This document shows, piece after piece, positions 16,155 through 26,059 of a stretch of 64,000 bases of DNA. Source of the stretch: Zobellia nedashkovskayae. Its GTDB lineage: Bacteria > Bacteroidota > Bacteroidia > Flavobacteriales > Flavobacteriaceae. The stretch is taken from assembly GCF_015330125.1 (NCBI RefSeq), contig NZ_JADDXR010000002.1:1798001-1862000 (forward strand), in the 5' to 3' direction. Both the position numbers and the translations under genes were made by a program. The notes beneath the pieces are model-generated. The model searched no databases. It saw nothing but the letters and a program-made list of their open reading frames with translations, and was not told where the DNA came from. Position 1 is the first letter of the stretch. Every line of letters begins with the position of its first letter.

Positions 16155-17648
16155 TTACTTTAGTTGAAATTCGGGTTGTCTGGCTAAATATTGTAAGAGT
16201 AGATATACTTGGGTAGGACCTTCCATAGAGGTTTGCAAGGTCCAACTTGGTGTTGAGCCGCCTTCATAGTATTGTTCTTGAACGTCACTTCTAAAAATGA
16301 CATATGCTTTATTGTATTCTGAATCGTTAAGTAAACCTTTGGGTAAAATAAAATCAATGATTGCTCTTGCTACCACATCGGGATTACTTGCATTACCTTC
16401 ATCTACACTTACTAGTGATAGTCCAAAGGTTCTAAACTGCTCATCATCGGAATCAAAGAATTCTTCCATGATAGCCTCAATGGTCAACCATCGGCCAATC
16501 ATAAAATTGGTATTTATCCAAGAACGGTTCCGTTGCCAACCCGCCACATCAAATGGGTCAAACATTCTTTGACTAAGAAGTCCGCTATAATTGATAAGGC
16601 TAGCTAAAACGGTATCGTCATAACTAAAACTGCTTTCTTTAAGTATATTAAAATAGAAGTCATAAGGACTCTTGATGATTACACCAATAGCCTCATCATC
16701 AAAGAAATGCTGACTTTTAAATAATTGTGAAAGTACAGGGGCAATCTCAAAATCGTTAGCAATGAACGTAGCCGCCATTCCAGAAATTATAACCTGGGCG
16801 TTACCAGCGTTATCGTTAGAATCTGGGTGTACAAAAAACTCGTATAATTTTCTGCAGATAAAACCTGCTATTTCTGCAGAACGTTGTTCAAACAGGATAT
16901 TAATAACATCATCATAGCCCCAATTGCCTGTTTGACCTAGAATGGTCTTACTGTCCGCATCATGTTTTTCTGGGTCAAAAGTTACCTGCTCACAACCTAA
17001 CTCGCCACGCTCAACATAACCTGAAAGGGCACGCGCGGTTTCCACAATGTCTTCTTCAGTATAGTTGTTACCTTCACCTAAGGTAAAAAGTTCATAAAGT
17101 TCTCTTGCGTAGTTTTCGTTGGGGTTGTGCCCATTATTATAAACTCCATCTAGATAATATAACATGGCATCCGTAATCCCAATTTCGCTAGTGAATGTTT
17201 TAAAATTGCCTAGTGCATTCCGTTGTAGACAATTAACGTAACTATAAAGAAACGGCGTGCATTGGTATATATCCAGTTCTGTAACAAAATGATTGCTCCA
17301 GAAAAAGCTCATACGATCACGAAGGTTGTTGTCCAGCATGCTTTCAGCGTAGGCTAGACTAAAGTCGTCTTCTTGCGTTCGTTTTAGTTGACTTCGTAAA
17401 GTATCATCTTCTGGGTAATTGCTGTTGTTCCAATCTGCCCATTCGGGCTTGGGTATAGTTGGCGCACCCGCCGCTTGAGACATTATTGCATTTACAATGG
17501 TTTCTGCAGTAGAACCAACGGCTTGGTTAATAGTTTCAACCGAAGCGCTAAATCCCAGTCTTCTGTATAGGTGAGCCGCCCTGTTTCTGTCTAAGGGAGT
17601 AGTATACGATGCCAAAGGCGACGTATTACAGTTAACAAAATATTCCAT
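16155..17648 (-). CDS. DUF1800 domain protein
   Basis: A 497-residue member of the DUF1800 family, recognised from HLYRRLGFSAS near the N-terminus, the MSFFWSNHFV segment, NENYARELYELFTLGEG (about 180) and LFKSQHFFDDEAIGVIIKSPYDF. The family nearly always pairs with DUF1501, as it does here, 10 bases upstream of the DUF1501 gene. No ordinary signal peptide is visible in MEYFVNCNTSPLASY, although the DUF1501 partner is clearly exported. The DUF1800 protein may be co-exported in complex with it or remain inside; this cannot be decided here. Confidence 0.88.
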   Translation of the reverse strand: MEYFVNCNTSPLASYTTPLDRNRAAHLYRRLGFSASVETINQAVGSTAETIVNAIMSQAAGAPTIPKPEWADWNNSNYPEDDTLRSQLKRTQEDDFSLAYAESMLDNNLRDRMSFFWSNHFVTELDIYQCTPFLYSYVNCLQRNALGNFKTFTSEIGITDAMLYYLDGVYNNGHNPNENYARELYELFTLGEGNNYTEEDIVETARALSGYVERGELGCEQVTFDPEKHDADSKTILGQTGNWGYDDVINILFEQRSAEIAGFICRKLYEFFVHPDSNDNAGNAQVIISGMAATFIANDFEIAPVLSQLFKSQHFFDDEAIGVIIKSPYDFYFNILKESSFSYDDTVLASLINYSGLLSQRMFDPFDVAGWQRNRSWINTNFMIGRWLTIEAIMEEFFDSDDEQFRTFGLSLVSVDEGNASNPDVVARAIIDFILPKGLLNDSEYNKAYVIFRSDVQEQYYEGGSTPSWTLQTSMEGPTQVYLLLQYLARQPEFQLK

Positions 17649-17843
17649 AATTTTCGTAGGCTTTAAAGAACAGTTTCATGTGTTTGGGGCTAGTTCTTAA
17701 CGCACAAAGATTTTGGATAGTATGTGTTTTCTGGTATTTTCGACATACTGTTATATGATTTACGACGGCAATTAAATTATTGATGTCGTTTTACACGCTT
17801 TTTCGATGAATTACACGTTTTATTAAGACTTAGAGGTGCTCAT

Positions 17844-18203
17844 ATGGGAAAACATAATGAATTTGGTAAAGAAGGAGAGAAACTGGCAGTCAATTTTTTG
17901 CTTGAAAAGGGATATAAAATTCTCCATAAAAATTACCGTTATTTAAAAGCCGAAATAGATATCATAGCCCAAAAGGATGGCGTAGTGGTTATTGTAGAGG
18001 TGCGTGCCCGTAGTAATGATCAAATTATACCTATTGCAGAAACGATAACATCAAAAAAAATTAAGCTTTTGGTTACTGCTGCAGATTTCTACATTACTGA
18101 CAATGATTTAGATGTAGACGTCCGTTTTGATGTAATTACCATTTTGAAGAACCCTAAAATCTTCAAAATAGAGCATTTAGAAAGTGCTTTTTATCATTTT
18201 TAA
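17844..18203 (+). CDS. YraN family endonuclease-like protein (UPF0102)
   Basis: A 119-residue protein with the whole UPF0102 pattern: GKEGEKLAVNFLLEKGYKIL at the N-terminus, then AEIDIIAQKDGVVVIVEVRARS (about 40-60). The E/D-x-(E/V)-V-(K/R) core is that of restriction-endonuclease-like Holliday junction resolvases. The biochemical role is unproven. It is divergent from the DUF1800 gene and stands alone. Confidence 0.9.
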   Translation: MGKHNEFGKEGEKLAVNFLLEKGYKILHKNYRYLKAEIDIIAQKDGVVVIVEVRARSNDQIIPIAETITSKKIKLLVTAADFYITDNDLDVDVRFDVITILKNPKIFKIEHLESAFYHF

Positions 18204-18296
18204 CTTATTTTAAAACAAGATTTCCATTGAAAATCGCCCGTATTTACCGTGATAATTGATTTTCCAAAAAAATAGGTAAAGAACATTACAACACAA

Positions 18297-18328
18297 TTTG
18301 TTTTATTTATAACAATATGTTATTTTTG
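18297..18328 (+). promoter_or_regulatory. Promoter of the ACT-like protein gene
   Basis: TTTG (18297-18300), 20 bases, TATTTTTG (18321-18328): both Bacteroidota promoter elements match the consensus. Transcription should start near 18335, giving a leader of about 19 nt before the ATG at 18354. Confidence 0.75.
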
Positions 18329-18353
18329 TCCAGCAACCAATATTTGTGAACCC

Positions 18354-19013
18354 ATGAAAACGATTTCTTCCGTAGTCGAACAGTACATTAAAAAGAAGCC
18401 TTTCTTGCAAAGTGCACTAGCACAAGGCATTATCAATTTAACATCACTTTCTAGGATTGTAAAACCAGAAATTGAGAACGAATTAGGAAAAGACATTCGC
18501 AACGGAGCAATTGTAATGGCTTTGAAACGCCTTTCAGATGATTTAGAATTTAGGGCGACTCACAAAATAATCAAAGTTTTAAAGAATATTGGTGAGATTA
18601 CAGTGCGCTCATCACTCACTGATTTTACTTTTTTAGTTTCTGAGTCCATTCTTGAAAACCAAAGCCAACTATTGGAGGAAGTAAATAAGAACAAAGATGT
18701 TTTCTATACTTCTTCTCGTGGTGTAAATGAACTGAATATTGTGGTAAGCAATAGCCTAGATGGTACGGTAGAAGATCTTTTCAAGAATGAGAAGTGTACG
18801 CAGAAGGCTACGAACTTATCATCTATTACCGTGAAGCTTCCAGCGGAAAACGTATCCGTTCCTGGAATTTATTACTTCATATTCCAGCGCTTAGCTTGGG
18901 AAGGGATTGTACTTTACGAGGTAATTTCTACAACCAACGAGTTTACCATCCTAGTTGATGATAAACAAGTAGATGTGGCTTTCAAGACTATAAAAGATTT
19001 GAAAATGCTTTAA
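18354..19013 (+). CDS. Conserved Bacteroidota protein with ACT-like C-terminal domain
   Basis: A 219-residue soluble protein. Residues 1-80 are helical (SSVVEQYIKKKPFLQSALAQGIINLTSLSR...EIENELGKDIRNGAIVMALKRLSDD), resembling a small winged-helix or dimerisation region. The rest looks like two ACT-type beta-alpha-beta units; the second is clear (PGIYYFIFQRLAWEGIVLYEVISTTNEFTILV, about 165-215). Homologues are often mislabelled aspartate kinase because of this region, but no kinase domain is present. A ligand-binding regulatory role, perhaps for an amino acid, is an inference. It has a strong consensus promoter. Confidence 0.7.
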   Translation: MKTISSVVEQYIKKKPFLQSALAQGIINLTSLSRIVKPEIENELGKDIRNGAIVMALKRLSDDLEFRATHKIIKVLKNIGEITVRSSLTDFTFLVSESILENQSQLLEEVNKNKDVFYTSSRGVNELNIVVSNSLDGTVEDLFKNEKCTQKATNLSSITVKLPAENVSVPGIYYFIFQRLAWEGIVLYEVISTTNEFTILVDDKQVDVAFKTIKDLKML

Positions 19014-19016
19014 GGG

Positions 19017-20336
19017 TTACTTTTTTAGCAGCTCTATTACTCCCTTATCGCTCTCCGGTTTAGCAATAATACGCTTATCGGAATCTAATAGGAAATATGT
19101 TGGCGTTGAACGAATGTCATATAATCTAGCATACTTACTTTCCCATCTTCCTAAAGCAATAGCATGCTCAAAGGCAGGTAATTTGGAAGATTCCGGTACC
19201 CATGTGTCCGTGTTGTCTTCTAAACCAACCGCAATGACCTTTACCTTTGGATACTTTTTCAATTCTTTATGAAGCTCGGGAAGTTCCTTTAGGCAATGAG
19301 AACACGTACTGCTCCAGAAAACAAGGAGATAGTTCTCTGCACCTTCCATTGCACTCAATTTCTTCTGAACATCAGCAGCTGTCCATTCCAGTTCTGGTGC
19401 TTTCGCACCAATACGTAAACGATGTTGAGATGCTAATTCTTGGGCTTTGTTTGGGTCGCTTGAGGCAGTGGCAAGAGATTTTAAGTAGGTATCGTAAATA
19501 AAATCTGTGGTTTCGTTAAGTCCGCCGTTAGTACTCATTTTCCATAAGTTGTAAAACACATCAAATTTATAAGCATCCGCTACCGGTGCAAGTTTGGTGT
19601 TTACCTTGTTAATATTAGCTTGAATAGCCTTTTCGGTTTCGGTAGAAGATAGTTGTTCTGCAGGTAAAGCCGTAAAAACGTAATTCTTCAACTTATCCGT
19701 TAAAAAATCAGAAGCCTGTAAAACCTCGTTATCAACCTTTAAGTAGTCAAAATAATGATCTTTCTTATGGGCGATGTACTCTTGAACAGATTCAAATTCA
19801 GCTGGAATATAAGGTTTGTTCGCTAAAATGAAGTTTTCGACCATTAAACCTTTTGCTTGCTCTTCATAGGCTTCTTGGACAGCTCTTAACTGGCTGGTAC
19901 ATTCTTTGAATTCCTTTTTGTCTGACTTCCCTTCTATATAATAATTTACCAACTGCTCCACAGAAGAACCTATGGTCTGAAAATAAGAAGACATGATTTT
20001 ATTTTCCTTTGATGAGATAAAGGAAACACCTTGCGTAGCATCAAAAGCTAGTTCAACATCTTCTTTACCATTGTAAATAACATCAAAATAGAACTCATCT
20101 TGTGGAACAGCATATACCAAACGGTACATACCTGTTTTAGCGTTCTCCGGTATTTGCAGTGTAAACTTTCCATCCTTAATAGTGGTGTTTGCAATGAAAG
20201 ACTGCGAACCGGCCTTTAGTCTATAAGCTAATAAATACTTGTATTTGCTAGCAGGTGAAAATGTTCCGGAAATGGTATGCTGGGCTTGTGCACAAAAGGC
20301 AAAAAGCAAAGTGAATACAAAAAGATATTTTTTCAT
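19017..20336 (-). CDS. Exported TlpA-like thioredoxin-family protein
   Basis: A 439-residue exported protein. I start it at the ATG at 20336 because MKKYLFVFTLLFAFCAQAQ is a textbook signal peptide; the frame continues upstream without one. The N-terminal part (about 25-110) resembles the DUF4369 beta-domain often fused to thioredoxins in Bacteroidota. The C-terminal part (about 315-439) is a thioredoxin fold with the redox motif C-S-H-C at about 344 in FWSSTCSHCLKELPEL and a cis-Pro loop (IRSTPTYFLLD). It probably acts in periplasmic disulfide exchange or resolution. It ends 4 bases from the convergent ACT-like gene. Confidence 0.88.
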   Translation of the reverse strand: MKKYLFVFTLLFAFCAQAQHTISGTFSPASKYKYLLAYRLKAGSQSFIANTTIKDGKFTLQIPENAKTGMYRLVYAVPQDEFYFDVIYNGKEDVELAFDATQGVSFISSKENKIMSSYFQTIGSSVEQLVNYYIEGKSDKKEFKECTSQLRAVQEAYEEQAKGLMVENFILANKPYIPAEFESVQEYIAHKKDHYFDYLKVDNEVLQASDFLTDKLKNYVFTALPAEQLSSTETEKAIQANINKVNTKLAPVADAYKFDVFYNLWKMSTNGGLNETTDFIYDTYLKSLATASSDPNKAQELASQHRLRIGAKAPELEWTAADVQKKLSAMEGAENYLLVFWSSTCSHCLKELPELHKELKKYPKVKVIAVGLEDNTDTWVPESSKLPAFEHAIALGRWESKYARLYDIRSTPTYFLLDSDKRIIAKPESDKGVIELLKK

Positions 20337-20390
20337 AATATAAATGTTCCAAAAATGATACCACAAAAGTATTAGTTTTGGAGCGATACG

Positions 20391-22316
20391 CTAGTCTTTT
20401 ATTATTTTTTCATTTGAAGACCGAAACGGCTCTGGGGCACAACAATCTTGAGTACCACCCACCTCTACGGATGAAGATCCAAATACTTGAATGGTAGATT
20501 TTATGAAATCTTCCTCATCGGCTTTGTATATATTATCTACGTATTTCTGCGGATTACGGTCAATATATGGAAACCAAGTACTGTGAATCTGTATCATAAT
20601 ACGATGGCCTTTTTTAAACGTATGTAATATATCCTGTAGTCTGAAATTTACATCGCTTGGCTCACCGGGAACAAATGGTTCGGGATTTTCAAAACTGTTT
20701 CTAAACCTACCTCTAAAAACTTCGGCACGAACAAGCTGCTGGTAACCTCCCATAATAATGTTATCAGGATTATGCTCGTATTGTTCATGGTCATCCGGGT
20801 AAACGTCTACTAGTTTTACAATAAAATCTCCATCTGTTCCTGTCATGGCTACTTTTAATTTCGCCATTATTTCACCAGCCAAAACTCTATCTTCTTTAAG
20901 AGCATCTGTTTCAAAGGTTAATACGTCTGGGCGTCTTGAAGCTTGCCTTTGGTCATCTGACATATATCTTCTAGGGGTGAAAGTCAATCCTTCTATCTGT
21001 GAAGTGTAGGGTACCGGCTTCTGTGGGTCACTAGTGTATTCAAAGACCGCCTTTTCATCAATTGGTTTATTGATGCTTAGTTTTCCGTTTTCACCAAAAT
21101 AAAGGCTGATGGGTTCAATTTCTTTTGGAGGCCAAGCATCAAAAGTTTCCCATTTCTTAGCTCCGGTATCAAACATATAGGCTTCAGGCAAGGTGTCTGG
21201 GCCGTCATCTTTTAAATGGTGTGCAAAGAATTTACTTTCAATATTTTTTAAGTAAAACGATGATATGCTATCCCCAAAATAAATATGGTTGTGGATTGTC
21301 TTTCCTTTCTCCCGAGCCCATGCGCCATGGTCCCAAGGGCCCATAACAATACTATTTTTCGCTTTTGGACTGGTAGCTTCAACTGTTTTGTAAATATTTA
21401 AAGGTCCATAAAGATCTTCGGCATCAAACCATCCTCCAACAGTCATGACCGCATGATCTATATTTTTTAAATGAGGAAGAATGTTTCTTTTTTGCCAGAA
21501 CTCATCATAGTTGGGGTGGTCCACAATCTGGTTCCAGAAGAAATTATCATGATGATAGTTCTTGGTGATATTCTTTAGCGGGCCAAGTTTCAGGAAGAAA
21601 TCGTAGGCATCTGCTGCAGGATTTTCATACAAGCGCATTAATTTATCCATATACCATGAGTCTCTTGTTAGGCTGTCCTTTTGGTAACCAAAAACGGCAA
21701 AAGCAGCTGTGTAGCTTTCTAAGTATGCACCTTGGTGGTGAAAATCGTCAAAGAAAAAATCGGCAATTGGTGCTTGCGGAGAAGATGCTTTGAGCGCAGG
21801 ATGCGCATCTATCATTCCAGCAGCTGTATAATGGCCAGGATACGAAATGCCGTACATACCAACACGACCATTGTTACCTTTGATTTTCTTAATCATCCAA
21901 TCAATAGTATCGTAGGTATCCGAACTCTCGTCAATATCCTTCTTGTTCCTACGGTTGTTTCCAGGGATATTTGGGCGCATGTTATCAAACTCACCATCGG
22001 ACATGTACCTTCCGCGCACATCTTGATACACCAATATATAACCATCCTCGATTAAATATCTCGAAGGGTAATCGAAGGCATTGTAATTTGAATATTTACT
22101 AGCGTTGTAACACGTACGATTTAATAAAATAGGATAATCTTTAGACTTGTCCTTTGGAGTGTAAACAGCTGTAAAAAGTTCTGCGCCATCTCGCATGGGT
22201 ATGCGGTATTCCTTTAGGTCATAATGTTGTCTGAAGTAAAGAGAATCTGCATTTTGTGCATGAAGGGATAGTGCTCCCATGGCAACAAGTAAGACTAGTA
22301 TAAACCTGAATTTCAT
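20391..22316 (-). CDS. CocE/NonD-family alpha/beta hydrolase (X-Pro dipeptidyl-peptidase-like)
   Basis: A 641-residue exported hydrolase with a signal peptide (about 1-20, ending LHAQ). The nucleophile is S158 in GISYPG, preceded by the family motif YQDVRGRY (about 97-104). The catalytic Asp lies in VGGWFDAEDLYGPL and the His in MGPWDHGAWAR. The C-terminal jelly-roll domain (about 400-625, including LKVAMTGTDGDF, VNFRLQDILHTFKKGHRIMIQI) is the X-Pro DPP C-domain. Relatives hydrolyse alpha-amino acid esters, acylated antibiotics or peptides. It ends about 50 bases before the thioredoxin gene on the same strand, so the two may be co-transcribed. Confidence 0.92.
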   Translation of the reverse strand: MKFRFILVLLVAMGALSLHAQNADSLYFRQHYDLKEYRIPMRDGAELFTAVYTPKDKSKDYPILLNRTCYNASKYSNYNAFDYPSRYLIEDGYILVYQDVRGRYMSDGEFDNMRPNIPGNNRRNKKDIDESSDTYDTIDWMIKKIKGNNGRVGMYGISYPGHYTAAGMIDAHPALKASSPQAPIADFFFDDFHHQGAYLESYTAAFAVFGYQKDSLTRDSWYMDKLMRLYENPAADAYDFFLKLGPLKNITKNYHHDNFFWNQIVDHPNYDEFWQKRNILPHLKNIDHAVMTVGGWFDAEDLYGPLNIYKTVEATSPKAKNSIVMGPWDHGAWAREKGKTIHNHIYFGDSISSFYLKNIESKFFAHHLKDDGPDTLPEAYMFDTGAKKWETFDAWPPKEIEPISLYFGENGKLSINKPIDEKAVFEYTSDPQKPVPYTSQIEGLTFTPRRYMSDDQRQASRRPDVLTFETDALKEDRVLAGEIMAKLKVAMTGTDGDFIVKLVDVYPDDHEQYEHNPDNIIMGGYQQLVRAEVFRGRFRNSFENPEPFVPGEPSDVNFRLQDILHTFKKGHRIMIQIHSTWFPYIDRNPQKYVDNIYKADEEDFIKSTIQVFGSSSVEVGGTQDCCAPEPFRSSNEKIIKD

Positions 22317-22364
22317 AATAGTGTTTTTTCTGTGTGTTTAAAGATAAACAATTGTTTCTTTTTT

Positions 22365-25300
22365 CTATGAAACAGCCCCTACCGTTTCTTTAAAAGGAGC
22401 CATAGCTTTTAAGGCTTTCTCTACCGAGGTTATTCGTTCAAATACTAATATTAAACGTAGACCATTTCTTGTTTGCTTTTCTTTGATTTTGCAATGCTGT
22501 GGATGGTGTTGTACAAATTGCAAGACCTTCGTGAAAATTGGACTTTGATAAAAACGCGATTCTTGATCTGAAATAAAATAACCTATCAACTTGCCTTTTT
22601 TCATGACCACTTTTTCAATACCAATGCTGTTTGCAATCCATTTTACACGAACAGAATTCAGCAAATCTTCGGCCTCAATAGGAATCTCTCCAAAGCGATC
22701 AATTAATTGCGCTTCAAATTTTAGTAGGCTTTCTTCATCGGCAACATCGTTCAGGTCTGTGTAAAGTGTAAGCCTCTCAGTAATGTTATTGATGTAATCG
22801 TCAGGAAAGAGTAGTTGGAAATCAGAATCTAGCTGTGTTTCTTTTACAAAAGGTTTTTCTTGATGCCCTTCTACTTCTTCATAGAGGTCTTTAAATTCGT
22901 TTTCTTTCAGCTCATCAATAGCTTCCGCTAATATTTTCTGATAGGTCTCAAAACCAATTTCATTAATGAAACCACTTTGTTCCCCTCCTAATAAATCTCC
23001 CGCACCGCGAATCTCTAGATCTTTCATGGCAATGTTGAAACCGCTACCCAGTTCTGTAAATTGAGATAATGCCTCAATACGTTTTCTAGCTTCAGGAGTC
23101 ATAGATTCATAAGGTGGAGTTATAAAATAGCAGAATGCTTTTTTATTGCTACGCCCAACACGGCCACGCATTTGGTGCAAATCACTCAGTCCAAAATTAT
23201 TAGCATTATTTATAAATATGGTATTGGCGTTGGTAACGTCCAGCCCACTTTCAATAATAGTTGTGGAAACCAGAACATCGAATTCACCGTTCATAAAGGA
23301 GAGCATGAGGTTTTCCAGCTTTTTACCATCCATTTGGCCATGGCCAATGCCTACTTTGGCATCAGGAACCAAGCGTTGAATCATACCGGCAACCTCTTTT
23401 ATGTTTTCAATTCGGTTATGAATAAAAAATACTTGCCCGCCACGTTGTATTTCATAGCTGATAGAATCACGGATAACTTCTTCCCCAAAACGAATTACCC
23501 TACTTTCAATAGGATACCGGTTAGGTGGTGGTGTTTTAATAACCGAAAGATCTCGTGCCGCCATTAAGCTAAATTGTAACGTTCTAGGTATAGGCGTGGC
23601 AGTTAATGTTAGGACATCAACATTTTCTTTTATTGATTTTAATTTGTCTTTTACAGCAACCCCAAATTTTTGTTCTTCATCTACAATGAGGAGCCCTAAG
23701 TCTTTGAATTTTACATTTTTGTTTACCAATTGGTGCGTGCCGATGATGATATCTACTTGGCCAGCTTCAAGTTTTGCTAGAGTTTCCCTACGTTCTTTTG
23801 CGGTTCTAAAACGGTTCAGATAATCAACGTTTACCGGCATTTCTTTTAATCGTTCCGTGAAAGTACGGTGGTGTTGAAAAGCCAGAATTGTGGTTGGCAC
23901 AAGCACAGCAACTTGCTTGCCATTATCAACAGCTTTAAAAGCTGCACGAATTGCCACTTCTGTTTTACCAAAACCTACATCACCACAAATAAGGCGATCC
24001 ATAGGGCGCTCACTTTCCATATCCTTTTTAAAGTCCTCGGTAGCAGTGCTTTGGTCTGGTGTGTCTTCGTAAATAAAGGAAGCTTCCAGTTCAGTTTGCA
24101 AGTAGCTATCAGGATCATATTGAAAACCTTTTTCCAATCTTCGTTTGGCATAAACCTTAATTAAATCAAAGGCAATTTTCTTGACTCTGGTCTTGGTTTT
24201 TTGTTTAAGTTTTTTCCAAGCAGCAGAACCTAGTTTATAAATTTTTGGTGCGGCACCGTCTTTACCATTGAACTTTGATATTTTGTGAAGGGAATGAATG
24301 CTAACATATAGAATGTCTCGCTCGCCATATGCTAATTTAATTGCCTCTTGTTTTTTGCCTTCTACATCAATTTTTTGAAGTCCGCCAAATTTGCCAATAC
24401 CATGATCAATATGGGTTACGTAATCTCCAATTTCAAGCTTGTTGAGCTCTTTTAGTGTAATTGCCTGCTTTTTGGCGTATCCATTCTTAAGGTTGAATTT
24501 GTGGTAACGCTCAAATACTTGGTGGTCCGTATAGCAAACTAATTTTTGGTCATCATCAATAAAACCTTGGTAAAGAGGTGTAACTATGGTCTTGTAATCT
24601 ACATGTTCGTTTACTTCTTCAAAAATAGCATGAAAGCGTTTTGCCTGTTGATCACTAGCGCAAAAAATGTAATTGGTATACCCTCTCGCCTTGTAAGCAT
24701 TCAGGTTTTCAATTAATAAATCGAATTTTTTATTGAACGAAGGTTGAGGATGTGTATTGAACTGAATGGTAACAGCCTTATCAACCAATTCCGATGATGT
24801 AGAAGTCTCAGTAGTTAAAAGAGCAAAAGCCTTCAGTTGCTTTTTAAAACTCTTTGAATTCATAAATAGCGCTTCGGGCTCTGCATGCTTAATATCTTCG
24901 GATAATTTTGTGAACGCCTCTATGGCCTTCGCGAAGAAATCATCTAAGCGGTCAAAAATGTAATCTGTGTTTTTAGCAAAAATTACGGTATCAGAAGAGA
25001 CATATTCTAGGAAATTCTGTCTATTCTCTTCTAAGAATTTGCTTGCTACGTTGGGGATAACATTTATTTTATTCACTTTGCTCGTAGATAGTTGTGTGTC
25101 TACATCAAACGTACGGATGCTATCTACTTCATCACCAAAAAACTCTATACGGTAAGGTTCATCGTTAGAAAATGAGAACACATCTACTATACCCCCACGA
25201 ACAGAAAATTCTCCTGGTTCGGTTACAAAATCTACTCGTTTAAACTTGTATTCAAAAAGCACCTCATTAAGAAAGTCTAGTGAGATGGTGTCATTTAATT

Positions 25301-25769
25301 TAACTTTTAAGGTGTTCTTTTCAAGTTCACGACGGGTGACAACCTTTTCAAAAAGAGCATCTGGGTAGGTGACGATTATAGCCGGTTTTTTACGTGAGTT
25401 GATACGGTTAAGAACCTCGGCACGTAAAAGAACATTGGCATTGTCCGTCTCCTCAATCTGGTAAGGCCTACGGTAACTTCCGGGATAAAAAAGTACATCT
25501 TTCTCACCTATAATTTGTTCTAAATCATTCAGATAATAAGCAGCCTCTTCTTTATCGTTGAAAATTAAAAGGAAAGGCCTATCTGAATTTTGAAAAACAT
25601 CAGAAAACACAAAAGACAAAGAAGAACCCGTGAGTCCTTTTAAAATAATTGCGTGATTTGTATTTTGATTTTTTTCTGCGTTTGCCGGAAATTTTTGGGC
25701 AATAGTATCCTGCAGTTTTCGCGTTTGCGAAGACTGAGAAAACAGTTGTTGAATTGAAGATTGCGTCAA
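22365..25769 (-). CDS. mfd: Transcription-repair coupling factor Mfd
   Basis: A 1134-residue SF2 translocase that removes stalled RNA polymerase and recruits UvrA for repair. Domains are in the family order: UvrB-like N-terminal module (about 30-330), RNA polymerase interaction domain (LEIGDYVTHIDHGIGKFGGL, about 450), helicase motif I GDVGFGKTE (about 595), DEEQ box (LLIVDEEQKFG), motif VI MRGRVGRSNKKAFCYF, and a C-terminal TRCF domain. It is of full family length, and stands as a separate unit 48 bases downstream of the hydrolase start. Confidence 0.97.
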   Translation of the reverse strand: MTQSSIQQLFSQSSQTRKLQDTIAQKFPANAEKNQNTNHAIILKGLTGSSLSFVFSDVFQNSDRPFLLIFNDKEEAAYYLNDLEQIIGEKDVLFYPGSYRRPYQIEETDNANVLLRAEVLNRINSRKKPAIIVTYPDALFEKVVTRRELEKNTLKVKLNDTISLDFLNEVLFEYKFKRVDFVTEPGEFSVRGGIVDVFSFSNDEPYRIEFFGDEVDSIRTFDVDTQLSTSKVNKINVIPNVASKFLEENRQNFLEYVSSDTVIFAKNTDYIFDRLDDFFAKAIEAFTKLSEDIKHAEPEALFMNSKSFKKQLKAFALLTTETSTSSELVDKAVTIQFNTHPQPSFNKKFDLLIENLNAYKARGYTNYIFCASDQQAKRFHAIFEEVNEHVDYKTIVTPLYQGFIDDDQKLVCYTDHQVFERYHKFNLKNGYAKKQAITLKELNKLEIGDYVTHIDHGIGKFGGLQKIDVEGKKQEAIKLAYGERDILYVSIHSLHKISKFNGKDGAAPKIYKLGSAAWKKLKQKTKTRVKKIAFDLIKVYAKRRLEKGFQYDPDSYLQTELEASFIYEDTPDQSTATEDFKKDMESERPMDRLICGDVGFGKTEVAIRAAFKAVDNGKQVAVLVPTTILAFQHHRTFTERLKEMPVNVDYLNRFRTAKERRETLAKLEAGQVDIIIGTHQLVNKNVKFKDLGLLIVDEEQKFGVAVKDKLKSIKENVDVLTLTATPIPRTLQFSLMAARDLSVIKTPPPNRYPIESRVIRFGEEVIRDSISYEIQRGGQVFFIHNRIENIKEVAGMIQRLVPDAKVGIGHGQMDGKKLENLMLSFMNGEFDVLVSTTIIESGLDVTNANTIFINNANNFGLSDLHQMRGRVGRSNKKAFCYFITPPYESMTPEARKRIEALSQFTELGSGFNIAMKDLEIRGAGDLLGGEQSGFINEIGFETYQKILAEAIDELKENEFKDLYEEVEGHQEKPFVKETQLDSDFQLLFPDDYINNITERLTLYTDLNDVADEESLLKFEAQLIDRFGEIPIEAEDLLNSVRVKWIANSIGIEKVVMKKGKLIGYFISDQESRFYQSPIFTKVLQFVQHHPQHCKIKEKQTRNGLRLILVFERITSVEKALKAMAPFKETVGAVS

Positions 25770-26059
25770 CCGTTAGTTTTTTAAGAACTCAAACAAAGTC
25801 AGCTTTACTGGCTCGTCCAAGATGATAATACATTGACCTGAAAATTAAACAAGTCTCTAAATTTTTAAGAATGTAAAGGTAGCGAACTCCCTTTAAGTTT
25901 TCGTACCCAATGAATTGCTTTTTGCGCGATATTAAATATTGAAAAGCAAGTTTGTTTTGTTGCGTTAATAATTGAATGGGAAGGACTCATCTTATTCGCT
26001 TAAAAAGAGGAGATTCAATCTTTTAAATAATAGTGCCCAGATTAAAAATAATATCCAAT

